37,410 nt of DNA from Chitinophaga pinensis (GCA_945865645.1 CAMBEI010000020.1:1-37410); one strand, 5' to 3'; shown: positions 25,257-34,694, counted from the stretch's first letter. Program-made: numbers and translations. Notes: generated by a model not told the origin, from the letters alone.

Positions 25257-26579
25257 TTATCTTTTGCCCATCATTGATTGCATACCGTTGGGCATTTTAT
25301 TCATCATCTTCATCATGCCTTTCATTTGTTCAAACTGTTTTATAAAAGCATTTAGTTCTGCAATATCTTTTCCGGCACCTTTGGCAATTCTGAGTTTTCG
25401 ATTAGGATTAATGATGTCTGGATTTCTTCTTTCTTGCAAGGTCATAGAGTTTATCATGGCTTCAATACCTTTAAAAGAATCGTCATTTACATCTACATCT
25501 TTTAATTGTTTCCCTACCCCTGGTATCATCCCGATTAAATCTTTAATATTACCCATTTTTTTAATTTGCTGAAGTTGGGTTTTAAAATCTTCGAAATCAA
25601 ATTGATTTTTACGTATTTTTTTTTGCAAGCGGGCTGATTCTTTTTCATCAAACTGTTCTTGCGCTTTTTCTACTAGACTCACAATATCGCCCATGCCTAG
25701 AATGCGTTGTGCCATTCTATCGGGATAGAAGACATCCAATGAATCCATTTTTTCGCCATTGCTAGCAAATTTAATGGGTTTGTCTACGGTGTATTTAATA
25801 GACAAAGCAGCTCCCCCCCTACTATCTCCATCTAATTTAGTTAGTACAACACCACTAAAATCTAAACGCTCATTAAAAACTGCAGCTGTGTTAACGGCAT
25901 CTTGGCCCGTCATACTATCCACCACAAATAAAATTTCTTGCGGTTTAATAGCGGCTTTTATTTTAGCAACTTCCGTCATCATTAATTCATCAACAGCTAG
26001 GCGGCCAGCGGTATCAATAATGATTACATTTTTATTGGTCGATTTAGCTTCCTTAATTGCATTTTGAACAATGGATACTACTTCTTTATTTTCTCTTTCG
26101 CTATAAACAGAGACATCTATTTGTGCGCCTAAAACTTCAAGTTGATCAATAGCTGCAGGCCTATACACGTCGGCAGCCACTAGCAAAGGCGATTTACCTT
26201 TTTTTGTTTTAAGATAGTTTGCCAGTTTGCCACTAAAGGTTGTTTTACCACTACCTTGTAGGCCAGCTATTAAAATGATTGCTGGGTTTCCGTTTATATT
26301 AAATTCACTTTCGACACCTCCCATAAGTTGGGTAAGTTCGTCCTGTACAATTTTAACCATAGTTTGGCCCGGACTTACTGCTATTAGTACATTGGCGCCT
26401 AAGGCTTTTTCTTTAACCCTATCGGTAAACTCTTTGGCAATTTTATAATTTACATCCGCATCAACCAATGCGCGTCTAATATCTTTTATAGTATTGGCAA
26501 TATTAAGCTCGTTAATCCTTGCCTGTCCTTTAATATTTTTAAAGGCTAATTCTAATTTTTCTGATAATGAATTAAACAT
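25257..26579 (-). CDS. ffh: Signal recognition particle protein Ffh
   Basis: Ffh binds signal peptides and 4.5S RNA and, with FtsY, targets ribosomes to the membrane. It has an N domain, then the GTPase domain with GLQGSGKTT (residues 106-114), IIDTAGRL and TKLDGDSRGGAAL, then the Met-rich M domain ending in KGMMKMMNKMPNGMQSMMGKR. The length (440) is normal. It starts 25 bp after the sucA stop, so it is probably in one unit with sucA. The SRP RNA itself is not recognised in this window. Confidence 0.97.
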   Translation of the reverse strand: MFNSLSEKLELAFKNIKGQARINELNIANTIKDIRRALVDADVNYKIAKEFTDRVKEKALGANVLIAVSPGQTMVKIVQDELTQLMGGVESEFNINGNPAIILIAGLQGSGKTTFSGKLANYLKTKKGKSPLLVAADVYRPAAIDQLEVLGAQIDVSVYSERENKEVVSIVQNAIKEAKSTNKNVIIIDTAGRLAVDELMMTEVAKIKAAIKPQEILFVVDSMTGQDAVNTAAVFNERLDFSGVVLTKLDGDSRGGAALSIKYTVDKPIKFASNGEKMDSLDVFYPDRMAQRILGMGDIVSLVEKAQEQFDEKESARLQKKIRKNQFDFEDFKTQLQQIKKMGNIKDLIGMIPGVGKQLKDVDVNDDSFKGIEAMINSMTLQERRNPDIINPNRKLRIAKGAGKDIAELNAFIKQFEQMKGMMKMMNKMPNGMQSMMGKR

Positions 26580-26604
26580 GTTTAAAGTAAATTTTTTATA
26601 CTAA

Positions 26605-29349
26605 TTATATATCAAATGCTGTATCAATAATATGCGCCTGTTCTTTTGCATGCACCTTACCGTATCCTGTGGCGGTTGCTGCGCTTAATTGCCTGCTAAT
26701 GATATAGAAGTTGATGTTTTTTAAGTTCATTCTTAAAAAAGTAGCTGCTCCCATATTTAATGGTTCTTCCTGCACCCAATACCAGATAGCTTTACTATAC
26801 TTTTTATACAACTGATCTAATTTTTTTTGTGGTAATGGATGTATTTGTTCGAGACGAATGATAGCCACATCAGTTCTTTTTTCTTTATGTTGACGTTCGG
26901 CCAACTCGAAATAAATTTTTCCACTGCAGCACAAAACTTTTTTTATTTCTGTGGCATCCTGTATAGTGATATCATCTATCACTTCTTTAAATCCCCCTTC
27001 TGTAAATTCTTCTTTTACGCTATAGCTACCCGGGTGACGCAGGTTTGCTTTAGGTGAAAAATTAATGAGAGGTTTTCTAAAAGGCCAGGTCATTTGCCGA
27101 CGTAGTAAATGAAAAAGATTTGCTGCGGTGGTAACGTTAGAAACCACAAAATTAAGTTCTGCGCACATTTGCAAAAAGCGTTCCATTCGAGCGCTGCTAT
27201 GCTCGGGGCCTTGGCCTTCGTAACCATGTGGCAATAGCAGTACTAATCCATTCATTCGTTGCCATTTAGTTTCAGCAGTGGAAATAAACTGATCAACGAT
27301 GGTTTGTGCTCCATTACAAAAATCGCCAAATTGTGCTTCCCAAATTACCAATGCATTAGGATTGGCCATGGCATATCCGTATTCAAAACCAAGTACAGCA
27401 TACTCGCTCAATAGAGAGTTATAAATACGAAAGGGGGCTTGATTTTTACTAAAATGATTAAGCCGGTTGTATTCTTCATTTGTATTTTCATCATACAAGG
27501 TAGAGTGTCGATGGCTAAATGTGCCGCGTTTAACATCCTGACCGCTCATGCGCACATCTTTTCCTTCCACCAACAAACTTCCATAAGCCATCAACTCTGC
27601 CGTTGCCCAGTCAATTTTATTTTCGTCATTAAACAATTTCAGTTTGTCATCAATTAATTTTTCAACTTTTCGTAGCGGTTTAAAATTAGCTGGCCACTGC
27701 ATCAGTCCTCTAAATAATAGCGCAAAGGTTTCACTGCGTATAGCCGTAACTGGTGAGGACTCAAAATCTTCAGGAGTTGCTTTGCGTAAAGTTTTCCAAA
27801 CCAATTCGGGAGGTTGGTAGCTGTACGGCAATGGATTTTGTTTTACTTCATCTAAACGATCTTGCAGTTCGGCTAAAAACTTTTGTTCCATTTCCTTAGC
27901 AAGAGTCTGTGCATCTGTTTCTCCGTTTTGCATCAAAAATTGTGTATATACTTCTCTTGGATTTAGATGTTTACCAATAAGTGCATATAATTGAGGTTGT
28001 GTAAATTTAGGCTCATCGCCTTCGTTATGACCGTGTTTACGGTAGCAAACCATATCGATAAAAATATCGCTATTAAACTTTTGTCGATAACGAGTTGCCA
28101 TTTCACAGGCTTTTACTACTGCTTCGGCATCGTCGCCATTAATATGAAATACGGGAGCGTGTACCATCGCAGCTATTGATGTACAATAATCAGCGCTTCG
28201 AGCATCATCAAAATCAGTGGTAAAGCCAATTTGATTATTGATTACAAAATGGATAGTTCCTCCAGTATAATACCCATCGAGCCCGCTCATTTGCAACACC
28301 TCATAAACTACGCCTTGCCCTGCTATGGAGGCGTCGCCATGGATAAGTAAAGGCAAAATTTTTTCGTAATTACTGTTGTATAAAATATCTGCTTTACTTC
28401 TTGCGAAACCTATAACCAGCGGATCAACTGCTTCAAGGTGTGATGGATTAGGACTTAGCTTTACGTGTATTTTTTTTCCCCCTGCAGTTTCTACGTCACT
28501 CCCAAAACCCAGGTGGTATTTTACATCTCCGCTACCCATTGTGGTATCTGGTAAGCTGCTCCCTTCAAATTCACTAAATATCTGTTGGTAGGTTTTGCCC
28601 ATAATATTAGCTAAAACATTCAGGCGTCCACGATGCGCCATACCAATTACCACTTCTTCTACTTTGTTATCTGAAGCTATATTTATGATAGCATCTATTG
28701 CTGCTATTGCAGTTTCTCCTCCTTCGAGAGAGAATCGTTTTTGGCCAATGTATTTGGTGTGTAAAAACTTTTCAAACATGACCCCTTCGTTCAGTTTTTG
28801 CAAAATTCTTTTTTTTTGCTGTAATGAAACAGGATTTAATAGTGTTTGCTCAACAGCATTTGTTAGCCAATCAAGTTTTTCTTGGTCATTAATATAACCT
28901 ACTTCTACTCCTATATGGCTGGTATAACATTTTTGCAAATGCGTTAAAATATCTTGAAGAGATGCATTAGCAAGGCCGACAAATTTTCCGGATTCAAAAT
29001 GCACATTAAGATCGTCATCTGTTAGTCCAAAATTAACAAGTTCGAGTTTAGCATATCGATCTTTTCTTTCTCTGATGGGGTTTGTTTTAGCAATTAAGTG
29101 CCCTTTTTTTCGATAGGCTCTAATTAATCTAAATACCGCAAATTCTTTATCCAGTTTAGGCTTTAAATCAGATGTATTCGTAGTTGATTGTTCAAGTTGA
29201 GTATGGGTGGCATAATTAACAGCAAAGTCAAACCCTTCAAAAAATTTACGCAAATCTATATCCACGCTATTGGGATTTTTTACAAAATCATGGTATAACC
29301 CTTCGATATAATCTGGATGAGCGTTGGTGATATATTGAAAATCCTTCAT
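26605..29349 (-). CDS. sucA: 2-oxoglutarate dehydrogenase E1 component
   Basis: SucA (OdhA) decarboxylates 2-oxoglutarate using thiamine diphosphate and passes succinyl to the E2 lipoyl domain in the TCA cycle. The N-terminal helix region (HPDYIEGLYHDFVKNP) is the E2-contact domain. HRGRLNVLANIMGK, HGDASIAGQGVVYE and NGDDAEAVVKACEMA (the ThDP/Mg motif) and RKHGHNEGDEP are E1 signatures. The transketolase-like pyrimidine part has EAQFGDFCNGAQ and LPHGYEGQGPEHSSAR. At 914 residues it is full length. The E2 gene (sucB) is not adjacent; ffh follows instead. A weak -7-like box GATATTTG with CAGCC lies at 29454-29443 on the minus strand, about 100 nt upstream. Confidence 0.97.
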   Translation of the reverse strand: MKDFQYITNAHPDYIEGLYHDFVKNPNSVDIDLRKFFEGFDFAVNYATHTQLEQSTTNTSDLKPKLDKEFAVFRLIRAYRKKGHLIAKTNPIRERKDRYAKLELVNFGLTDDDLNVHFESGKFVGLANASLQDILTHLQKCYTSHIGVEVGYINDQEKLDWLTNAVEQTLLNPVSLQQKKRILQKLNEGVMFEKFLHTKYIGQKRFSLEGGETAIAAIDAIINIASDNKVEEVVIGMAHRGRLNVLANIMGKTYQQIFSEFEGSSLPDTTMGSGDVKYHLGFGSDVETAGGKKIHVKLSPNPSHLEAVDPLVIGFARSKADILYNSNYEKILPLLIHGDASIAGQGVVYEVLQMSGLDGYYTGGTIHFVINNQIGFTTDFDDARSADYCTSIAAMVHAPVFHINGDDAEAVVKACEMATRYRQKFNSDIFIDMVCYRKHGHNEGDEPKFTQPQLYALIGKHLNPREVYTQFLMQNGETDAQTLAKEMEQKFLAELQDRLDEVKQNPLPYSYQPPELVWKTLRKATPEDFESSPVTAIRSETFALLFRGLMQWPANFKPLRKVEKLIDDKLKLFNDENKIDWATAELMAYGSLLVEGKDVRMSGQDVKRGTFSHRHSTLYDENTNEEYNRLNHFSKNQAPFRIYNSLLSEYAVLGFEYGYAMANPNALVIWEAQFGDFCNGAQTIVDQFISTAETKWQRMNGLVLLLPHGYEGQGPEHSSARMERFLQMCAELNFVVSNVTTAANLFHLLRRQMTWPFRKPLINFSPKANLRHPGSYSVKEEFTEGGFKEVIDDITIQDATEIKKVLCCSGKIYFELAERQHKEKRTDVAIIRLEQIHPLPQKKLDQLYKKYSKAIWYWVQEEPLNMGAATFLRMNLKNINFYIISRQLSAATATGYGKVHAKEQAHIIDTAFDI

Positions 29350-29442
29350 AAAAAAGTAGAAATTTTACCCTGCCACAATGTTGCTATTAAGCTTAATTAA
29401 TGCGGTTTAATGTTAATACATCAATAAGTTGAGCTTAAATCG

Positions 29443-29454
29443 GCTGCAAATATC
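29443..29454 (-). promoter_or_regulatory. Weak -7-like element upstream of sucA
   Basis: GATATTTG followed by CAGC(C) shares the TTTGCAGCC core with the rlmN and rpsT boxes, but the first T of TAnnTTTG is replaced by G and no -33 TTG is seen. Confidence 0.3.
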
Positions 29455-29552
29455 GGCTAATTAAATAATATTTGTAATGTAATTTGAAAGCAATTTTCCA
29501 CAAAATAGGACAACGGCACTGCTGAGAATTATATACCCCGAAAAAATAAAAG

Positions 29553-29813
29553 CTAGGTTGTAAGAACCGCCTTAGTATTTTTAATTGTAATTGCACCTAG
29601 TAAATCTACTAAAATTGGGGTAGCAAAAAAAGCGGCCATATAATTTGGGAGATTTATACCCGACAACAGATAAAAAATAAACCAATTATTAATAAGCGAT
29701 ATTAAACAGAAATGCCAATATACTCCCTTGAGCACCCAGCCAAAAATAAATAATACAAGGTATATTACGTATAAAAGGGCTAAAAAAATAGCTGTTTTAT
29801 GAGGTGTTTTCAT
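29553..29813 (-). CDS. Small hydrophobic membrane protein, three predicted TM helices
   Basis: The 86-residue protein is mostly hydrophobic: a helix at about 8-28 (IFLALLYVIYLVLFIFGWVLK), one at about 33-52 (FCLISLINNWFIFYLLSGI) and one at about 58-75 (MAAFFATPILVDLLGAI), with short charged ends. I recognise no family. It lies divergent from rpsT, about 100 bp from the rpsT ATG, and beyond the sucA start, so it is a single-gene unit. Its hydrophobic composition and ATG start make a real gene likely but not certain. Confidence 0.65.
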   Translation of the reverse strand: MKTPHKTAIFLALLYVIYLVLFIFGWVLKGVYWHFCLISLINNWFIFYLLSGINLPNYMAAFFATPILVDLLGAITIKNTKAVLTT

Positions 29814-29860
29814 TTGAATTAAAGCAATACCTAGGTTATTAAAAAATTATTACCGATGAT

Positions 29861-29893
29861 TTTGACTATTTAAAATGTATTCCCTTATCTTTG
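29861..29893 (+). promoter_or_regulatory. Candidate rpsT promoter
   Basis: TTTG (29861-29864), a 21-nt spacer and TATCTTTG (29886-29893) match both Bacteroidota promoter boxes. The -7 box is extended by CAGCCC. The leader to the rpsT ATG is about 18 nt. Confidence 0.75.
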
Positions 29894-29914
29894 CAGCCCA
29901 AAAAATAGATTTAA

Positions 29915-30163
29915 ATGGCAAACCATTCAGCAACAAAGAAAGACGTGCGTCAGAGTGCAAAGCGTAATGAGCGTAATCGTTATTATGGTAAAACAACCCG
30001 TAATGCTATACGAGATTTAAAGGCAAGCGAAAAAGCTGCTGCAACAGAAGCTTTTCCAAAAGTTGCTGCTATGATTGATAAATTAGCTAAGCGTGGAACT
30101 ATTCATAAAAATAAGGCAGCCAATTTAAAGAGTAAGTTAGCTAAGCGTGTGAACGCTCAGTAA
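29915..30163 (+). CDS. rpsT: 30S ribosomal protein S20
   Basis: S20 binds 16S rRNA at the base of the 30S subunit. The 82-residue, strongly basic helical protein shows MANHSATKKDVRQSAKRNERN and the C-terminal GTIHKNKAANLKSKLAKRVN, both family signatures. The start ATG fits the standard MANH(K/S)S N-terminus. It stands alone under its own strong promoter. Confidence 0.97.
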   Translation: MANHSATKKDVRQSAKRNERNRYYGKTTRNAIRDLKASEKAAATEAFPKVAAMIDKLAKRGTIHKNKAANLKSKLAKRVNAQ

Positions 30164-30233
30164 ATATAATATCCCTTTTAAAAGTATTTAAAAAACAGGG
30201 TTAAATAATTGTCCCTGTCACAATTATTAGGTG

Positions 30234-31994
30234 ATGAAAAAAAATATTATTTTATTTCTTTTAGTGTTAATTGGAGCAACAAATTCTTATAGTCAATGTA
30301 CCGCTCCAAATTTACCTACCCTTTCTAGTTTAATACTAACTACAACGGATACCCAATTATCTGTTTATTTTGATACAACGGCAAATGTGCCGGCAACAAC
30401 TATTTATTACCTAGGCATTTTATCTACAAACCCTATACTAAACAGTAGTCCTTTAAATGGCACAACTTATAATGTTGGTGATAATATTGGCGGTGGCAAT
30501 ATTATATTTTACGGGACAAACTATATCTATAAAAAGACAGGATTATTAGCTGGTACAACTTATTATCTATTTATTTATACTGCTAAAACCATATGTACTG
30601 GAGAGCCTTTTTATAGCATTACTTCGTTAAATGCATCTGCAATAACTTTTAATGGAACGGCAGGAATACCTGCGGGTTATTATGATGCTGTAGGCGGGTT
30701 AAGTTGCAGCAGCCTTAAAACTTCTTTGTACAATATTATTAAGCCTGCGGTTGCCAATCCTAATCCAACCTATACTGGATTGTGGGGAGCTTACTACATT
30801 TCTGACGATCGACTAAATGATGCCGCCAACAAAAGAATTGTTTGGGATATGTATTCCGACAAACCAACTGGTACCGAATGTGAATCAACCTTTGGTTCGC
30901 CTTATCAAGATAGAGGGTTGTCCGGAACAGTGGAATGCCAGAGATATAATCGCGAACACTCATTTCCTCAATCATGGTTTAACTCTGCAGAGCCCATGCG
31001 AAGTGATATGTTTATCGTTTTTCCTACAGATAAAAAAGTAAATAGTCAAAGGGCGAATGTTCCTTACGGACAAGTTAGTAACCCTACGTACACTTCATTA
31101 AATGGCAGTAAAGTTGGACCTAATACCTTTTTAACTCAGTATACCGGAACTGTATTTGAGCCTATTGATGAGTATAAAGGCGATTTTGCCCGTTCTACCT
31201 TTTATCTAGCCACTGCTTATGAAAATCTAGTATCAGGTTGGCAGAGTAATTCCAACGCAAACGATGCTCTAGATGGTAGTTCGTACCAATGTTTTGACAA
31301 TTGGTATCTTAAAATGATGCATAACTGGCATTTGCAGGATCCAGTAAGCTCAAAAGAAATAGAACGCAATAATGATGTATTCATGATACAAGGAAATAGA
31401 AATCCTTATATTGATCATCCAGAATATATAGCACTTGTTTGGCAGTGTTCTGGAATATTGCCAGTTAGCATTATCGATTTTACTGCACAATTAAACGACG
31501 CAAACGTTTTATTAAAATGGCAGGTCACTTTTGAAACCAATTTTAATAAATACGAAATAGAAAGAAGTGCAGATGGTATTGGTTTTTATAAAATAGGGGA
31601 AGTGCTTGGAAGAAATTTGACTAACTATTCTTTTACTGATAATAATTTAGCAACTGCCGACACTATTTACTATCGTTTAAAAATGATTGATGCCGATGGA
31701 AAGTTTAGTTACAGTAAATTTATTGCAGTAAGGATAACAGGTATTTTTTTAAATACCACGGTATATCCAAATCCAACAAAAGGTAAGCTGGCATTAAAGC
31801 TTTCGCATTCTTTACCGGTAAACAGCAGCATGTTTATTATGGATATATCTGGAAGAGTTCTAATGCAGCAGCAGATACTGAGTGGGCAAAGAAATATATA
31901 TTTGAATCTGCCACAATTAGCATCGGGAAGATATTTTATTAAAATAACTAACCGCATTGAATTAATAAACCAGTCTTTTGTAATTATAAAATAA
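30234..31994 (+). CDS. Secreted endonuclease I family nuclease with T9SS type A sorting domain
   Basis: This is a 586-residue multi-domain exported protein. Signal peptide: MKKNIILFLLVLIGATNSYSQ. About residues 25-140 are beta-rich and fibronectin-like (GTTYYLFIYTAKTICTGEPFY). About 145-400 matches the Endonuclease I family (EndA/Vvn type): WDMYSDKP, the active-site region REHSFPQSWF with the catalytic His, and MRSDMFIVFPTDKKVNSQRAN with the conserved Asp and Asn. About 405-500 is a second beta-sandwich. The last 80 residues (VYPNPTKGKLALKLS to the C-terminus) are a T9SS type A sorting domain for outer-membrane export. The ATG at 30234 is preferred over the GTG one codon before it. Expected role: degrading extracellular DNA or RNA for nutrients. 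Confidence 0.93.
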   Translation: MKKNIILFLLVLIGATNSYSQCTAPNLPTLSSLILTTTDTQLSVYFDTTANVPATTIYYLGILSTNPILNSSPLNGTTYNVGDNIGGGNIIFYGTNYIYKKTGLLAGTTYYLFIYTAKTICTGEPFYSITSLNASAITFNGTAGIPAGYYDAVGGLSCSSLKTSLYNIIKPAVANPNPTYTGLWGAYYISDDRLNDAANKRIVWDMYSDKPTGTECESTFGSPYQDRGLSGTVECQRYNREHSFPQSWFNSAEPMRSDMFIVFPTDKKVNSQRANVPYGQVSNPTYTSLNGSKVGPNTFLTQYTGTVFEPIDEYKGDFARSTFYLATAYENLVSGWQSNSNANDALDGSSYQCFDNWYLKMMHNWHLQDPVSSKEIERNNDVFMIQGNRNPYIDHPEYIALVWQCSGILPVSIIDFTAQLNDANVLLKWQVTFETNFNKYEIERSADGIGFYKIGEVLGRNLTNYSFTDNNLATADTIYYRLKMIDADGKFSYSKFIAVRITGIFLNTTVYPNPTKGKLALKLSHSLPVNSSMFIMDISGRVLMQQQILSGQRNIYLNLPQLASGRYFIKITNRIELINQSFVIIK

Positions 31995-32006
31995 TTTTTA
32001 AAATAT

Positions 32007-32045
32007 AAATAAAGGTGGGGTGCATATTGCAGCTCACCTTTATTT
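32007..32045 (+). terminator. Hairpin terminator after the nuclease gene
   Basis: The 11-bp arms AAATAAAGGTG (32007-32017) and complement (32035-32045) enclose a 17-nt loop, 12 bp past the nuclease stop codon. The 3' arm carries the T-rich stretch. Confidence 0.75.
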
Positions 32046-32102
32046 ATTATAAACGGTGGGGTATTAAAAAAATATTGTAGCTTAACGTAAAACTAAACTT
32101 AC

Positions 32103-33830
32103 ATGAGAATACTCATTTTTATTTTGTTTTTCGAATCCATGTTTTTAAATGTGCAGGCTCAGCAATCTCGTTTTGAAAAAACGAACGGGCTAGAAAGTGC
32201 TACTTATTTTGAAGCAATAGATTGGTATACGCGTTTAGATAAAAAATCTTCTAAGGTTTTGGTAAAGGAGATGGGGATGACAGATGCTGGATATCCTTTG
32301 CATTTGGTTTTAGTAAGTACTGATGGGAAGTTTGACGCTGTAGGTTGGCATAAAAAAAACAAGGTTGTTATTTTAATCAATAATGGCATACACCCGGGAG
32401 AGCCTGATGGCATTGATGCTAGCATGATGTTAGTAAGAGATATTGTTAACAATAAAATTAAGTTGCCTAGTAATGTAGCATTGGCATTTATACCCGTTTA
32501 TAATATTGGAGGGTGTTTAAATAGAAATTCTTATTCGAGAGCAAATCAAGATGGGCCTTTAGAATACGGCTTTAGGGGTAATGCGCAAAACCTAGATATA
32601 AATCGTGATTTTACAAAAAACGACAGCAAGAATGCGAAGTCATTTGCACAAATTTTTCATTTGCTTGATCCAGACATTTTAGTAGATAACCATGTTAGTG
32701 ATGGCGCCGATTACCAGTTTACCATAACTTTACTTACTTCGCAGTACGATAAGTTGGGCAAGGGTTTAGGAGGATGGTTAAGAGAAAATTTTGAACCTCA
32801 GCTTTACAAGAGTATGGCAGACAAAAAATGGGATATGGTGCCTTATGTTAATTTTGAAACAGCGACACCAGAAAAAGGGATGGAAATGTTTTATGATCCT
32901 CCACGTTATTCTTCAGGTTTTGCCGCCTTGTTTCAAACCATTGGGTTTGTACCCGAAACTCATATGCTAAAACCATTTAAGGCGCGAGTGCTTTCAACTT
33001 ATGCTTTTTCTCAAACATTAATAGAAAGAGCTGCTGTAAATGCTATTGAATTAATTAACCAACGTAAAAAAGAAAGGGCAAGAGTTATTATAGAAAAATC
33101 ATTTGCTTTTAAATGGACAGTAGATACTTTAACTTATAGTTTTGTGAATTTTAAAGGTTACGAGCAAGCCTTTAAGATAAGTGATGCGACTGGATTAAAT
33201 AGAATGTATTACGACCATAGTAAACCTTTTACCAAACAAGTAAAGTTTTTCAATGTTTTTAACTCTTCAAATTTTATTGATGTGCCAGCGGCATATATTA
33301 TTCCGCAGGGGTGGTATGCGGTAATAGATTTACTTAAATTAAATGGGGTTAAAATGGAGCGGTTTGTTCGAGACAGTTTAGTTGATGTAGAAGCTTATCA
33401 TATTGATGATTATAAATCATTACCTAGGCCTTATGAAAAGCACCATAAAAATTCGGCAGTAAAAACTACGGCAACAAATCAAAAAATAAGATTTTTAAAG
33501 GGGGATTATATTATTTGGTTAAATCAGACGGGCAATCGGTATTTGGTAGAGATGCTAGAACCTACGGGGGATGACAGTTTTTTTTCGTGGAATTTTTTTG
33601 ATGCCATTTTGCAGCAAAAAGAGGGATATAGCGATTACCGGTGGGATGATTTAGCTGCTGAAGTACTAAAAAATAATGCTGATTTAAAAAGAAAATTAGA
33701 TGAAAAGAAAAAGGGAGATGAAAAATTTGCATTAAGTGGACCGGCACAGCTTGATTTTATTTACAAAAACTCGCCCTACTACGAGCCAGGACACAATCGG
33801 TATCCTGTGTATAGGTTAAACAGGAAATAG
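32103..33830 (+). CDS. Secreted M14-family zinc metallopeptidase
   Basis: The 575-residue protein has a signal peptide ending at AQ (residues 1-20). The zinc-site pattern of M14 carboxypeptidases is readable: HPGEPDG with His97 and Glu100, and VDNHVSDG with His197. AQNLDINRDF (161-170) matches the Asn-Arg substrate-carboxylate segment, and FVPETHML holds the likely catalytic Glu. The second half (about 330-575) is less conserved and probably forms an additional domain; there is no T9SS tail. It is likely periplasmic or secreted and cleaves peptides, perhaps cell-wall or protein-derived; the substrate cannot be named. It stands alone with a terminator upstream and rpsF downstream. Confidence 0.9.
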   Translation: MRILIFILFFESMFLNVQAQQSRFEKTNGLESATYFEAIDWYTRLDKKSSKVLVKEMGMTDAGYPLHLVLVSTDGKFDAVGWHKKNKVVILINNGIHPGEPDGIDASMMLVRDIVNNKIKLPSNVALAFIPVYNIGGCLNRNSYSRANQDGPLEYGFRGNAQNLDINRDFTKNDSKNAKSFAQIFHLLDPDILVDNHVSDGADYQFTITLLTSQYDKLGKGLGGWLRENFEPQLYKSMADKKWDMVPYVNFETATPEKGMEMFYDPPRYSSGFAALFQTIGFVPETHMLKPFKARVLSTYAFSQTLIERAAVNAIELINQRKKERARVIIEKSFAFKWTVDTLTYSFVNFKGYEQAFKISDATGLNRMYYDHSKPFTKQVKFFNVFNSSNFIDVPAAYIIPQGWYAVIDLLKLNGVKMERFVRDSLVDVEAYHIDDYKSLPRPYEKHHKNSAVKTTATNQKIRFLKGDYIIWLNQTGNRYLVEMLEPTGDDSFFSWNFFDAILQQKEGYSDYRWDDLAAEVLKNNADLKRKLDEKKKGDEKFALSGPAQLDFIYKNSPYYEPGHNRYPVYRLNRK

Positions 33831-34005
33831 GCGTATAAATGCTTGGTAATAAGCTAATAATACATATTTACCAGCTACTGAAAGCGCATCAGTTGAGTGA
33901 TACCTATGATTAGGTGGTTAGGCATAGTTTGTTGGAGTAACAAAGTCATCAAAAAATCTTTCAAAATTATCCTTTGTTCAAAATCAAAATATGCATTAAA
34001 CCCCT

Positions 34006-34013
34006 TACCTTTG
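34006..34013 (+). promoter_or_regulatory. Candidate -7 element of the rpsF operon
   Basis: TACCTTTG matches TAnnTTTG exactly and is extended by CTGCCC. It lies 60 nt before the rpsF ATG. No good -33 TTG lies at 19-21 nt. Confidence 0.55.
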
Positions 34014-34073
34014 CTGCCCGTTAAGAAAAAGCGGATTAATAATATTTTTTAAAATAAAAAATCAATCAGGGAA

Positions 34074-34427
34074 ATGAACAACTACGAATTGATGGTGATT
34101 TTTACCCCTGTGCTATCTGAGGAAGAATTTAAGTCTGCTCAGAAAAAATATGCCGACCTCGTTATAGAAAACGGTGGTGAAGTATTGCACAGTAACCCAT
34201 GGGGACTAAAATCGCTGGCCTATCCTATTGACAAGAAGACCACAGGTCTTTATTGGGTAATGGAATATAAAGCGCCAACCAGCTTCAATGAAAAGTTGAA
34301 AATTCAACTTTTACGTGACGAATCACAGATGCGTCACATGTATACTGTGCTCGACAAGTACGCCGTCGACTACAACACCAAAAAGAGAAGTGGCGGACGT
34401 TTTACTAACGAAAAAACCATCGCTTAA
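34074..34427 (+). CDS. rpsF: 30S ribosomal protein S6
   Basis: S6 binds 16S rRNA together with S18. The 117-residue protein has MNNYELMVIFTPVLSEEEF at the start, GLKSLAYPIDKKTTGLYWVMEY in the middle and RHMYTVLDKYA near the end, all standard S6 segments. It is the first gene of the rpsF-rpsR-rplI operon, 3 bp before rpsR, with an AGGGAA sequence just upstream of the ATG. Confidence 0.97.
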   Translation: MNNYELMVIFTPVLSEEEFKSAQKKYADLVIENGGEVLHSNPWGLKSLAYPIDKKTTGLYWVMEYKAPTSFNEKLKIQLLRDESQMRHMYTVLDKYAVDYNTKKRSGGRFTNEKTIA

Positions 34428-34430
34428 CTC

Positions 34431-34694
34431 ATGGCAAAAAATGAAATAAAATATCTTACTGCCATTAAGCAGGAGAAGCGTCCGAAGAAATACTGTCGTT
34501 TCAAAAAAATGGGTATCCATTATATTGATTATAAAGATGGAGAATTTCTAAAAAAATTCATTAACGAACAAGGTAAGTTATTGCCTCGACGTATTACGGG
34601 AAACTCTTTAAAGTTTCAGCGCAAGGTTGGTGATGCAGTAAAAAAGGCACGTCAAATGGCTATTTTACCGTATGTTACTGATTTATTAAAATAA
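34431..34694 (+). CDS. rpsR: 30S ribosomal protein S18
   Basis: S18 is the partner of S6 in the 30S platform. The 87-residue basic protein shows [27 protein letters not shown] and [10 protein letters not shown], all conserved S18 segments. The single Cys22 of a possible zinc ribbon is present but no CxxC pair is seen, so this is the zinc-free form. It lies between rpsF (3 bp) and rplI (70 bp). Confidence 0.97.
   Translation: MAKNEIKYLTAIKQEKRPKKYCRFKKMGIHYIDYKDGEFLKKFINEQGKLLPRRITGNSLKFQRKVGDAVKKARQMAILPYVTDLLK

Noticed and set aside
33835..33880. Inverted repeat after the M14 gene as a terminator
   Set aside because: The TGGTAA/TTACCA arms are only 6 bp with an 18-nt loop, and no T-tract follows, so it is not counted as a terminator.
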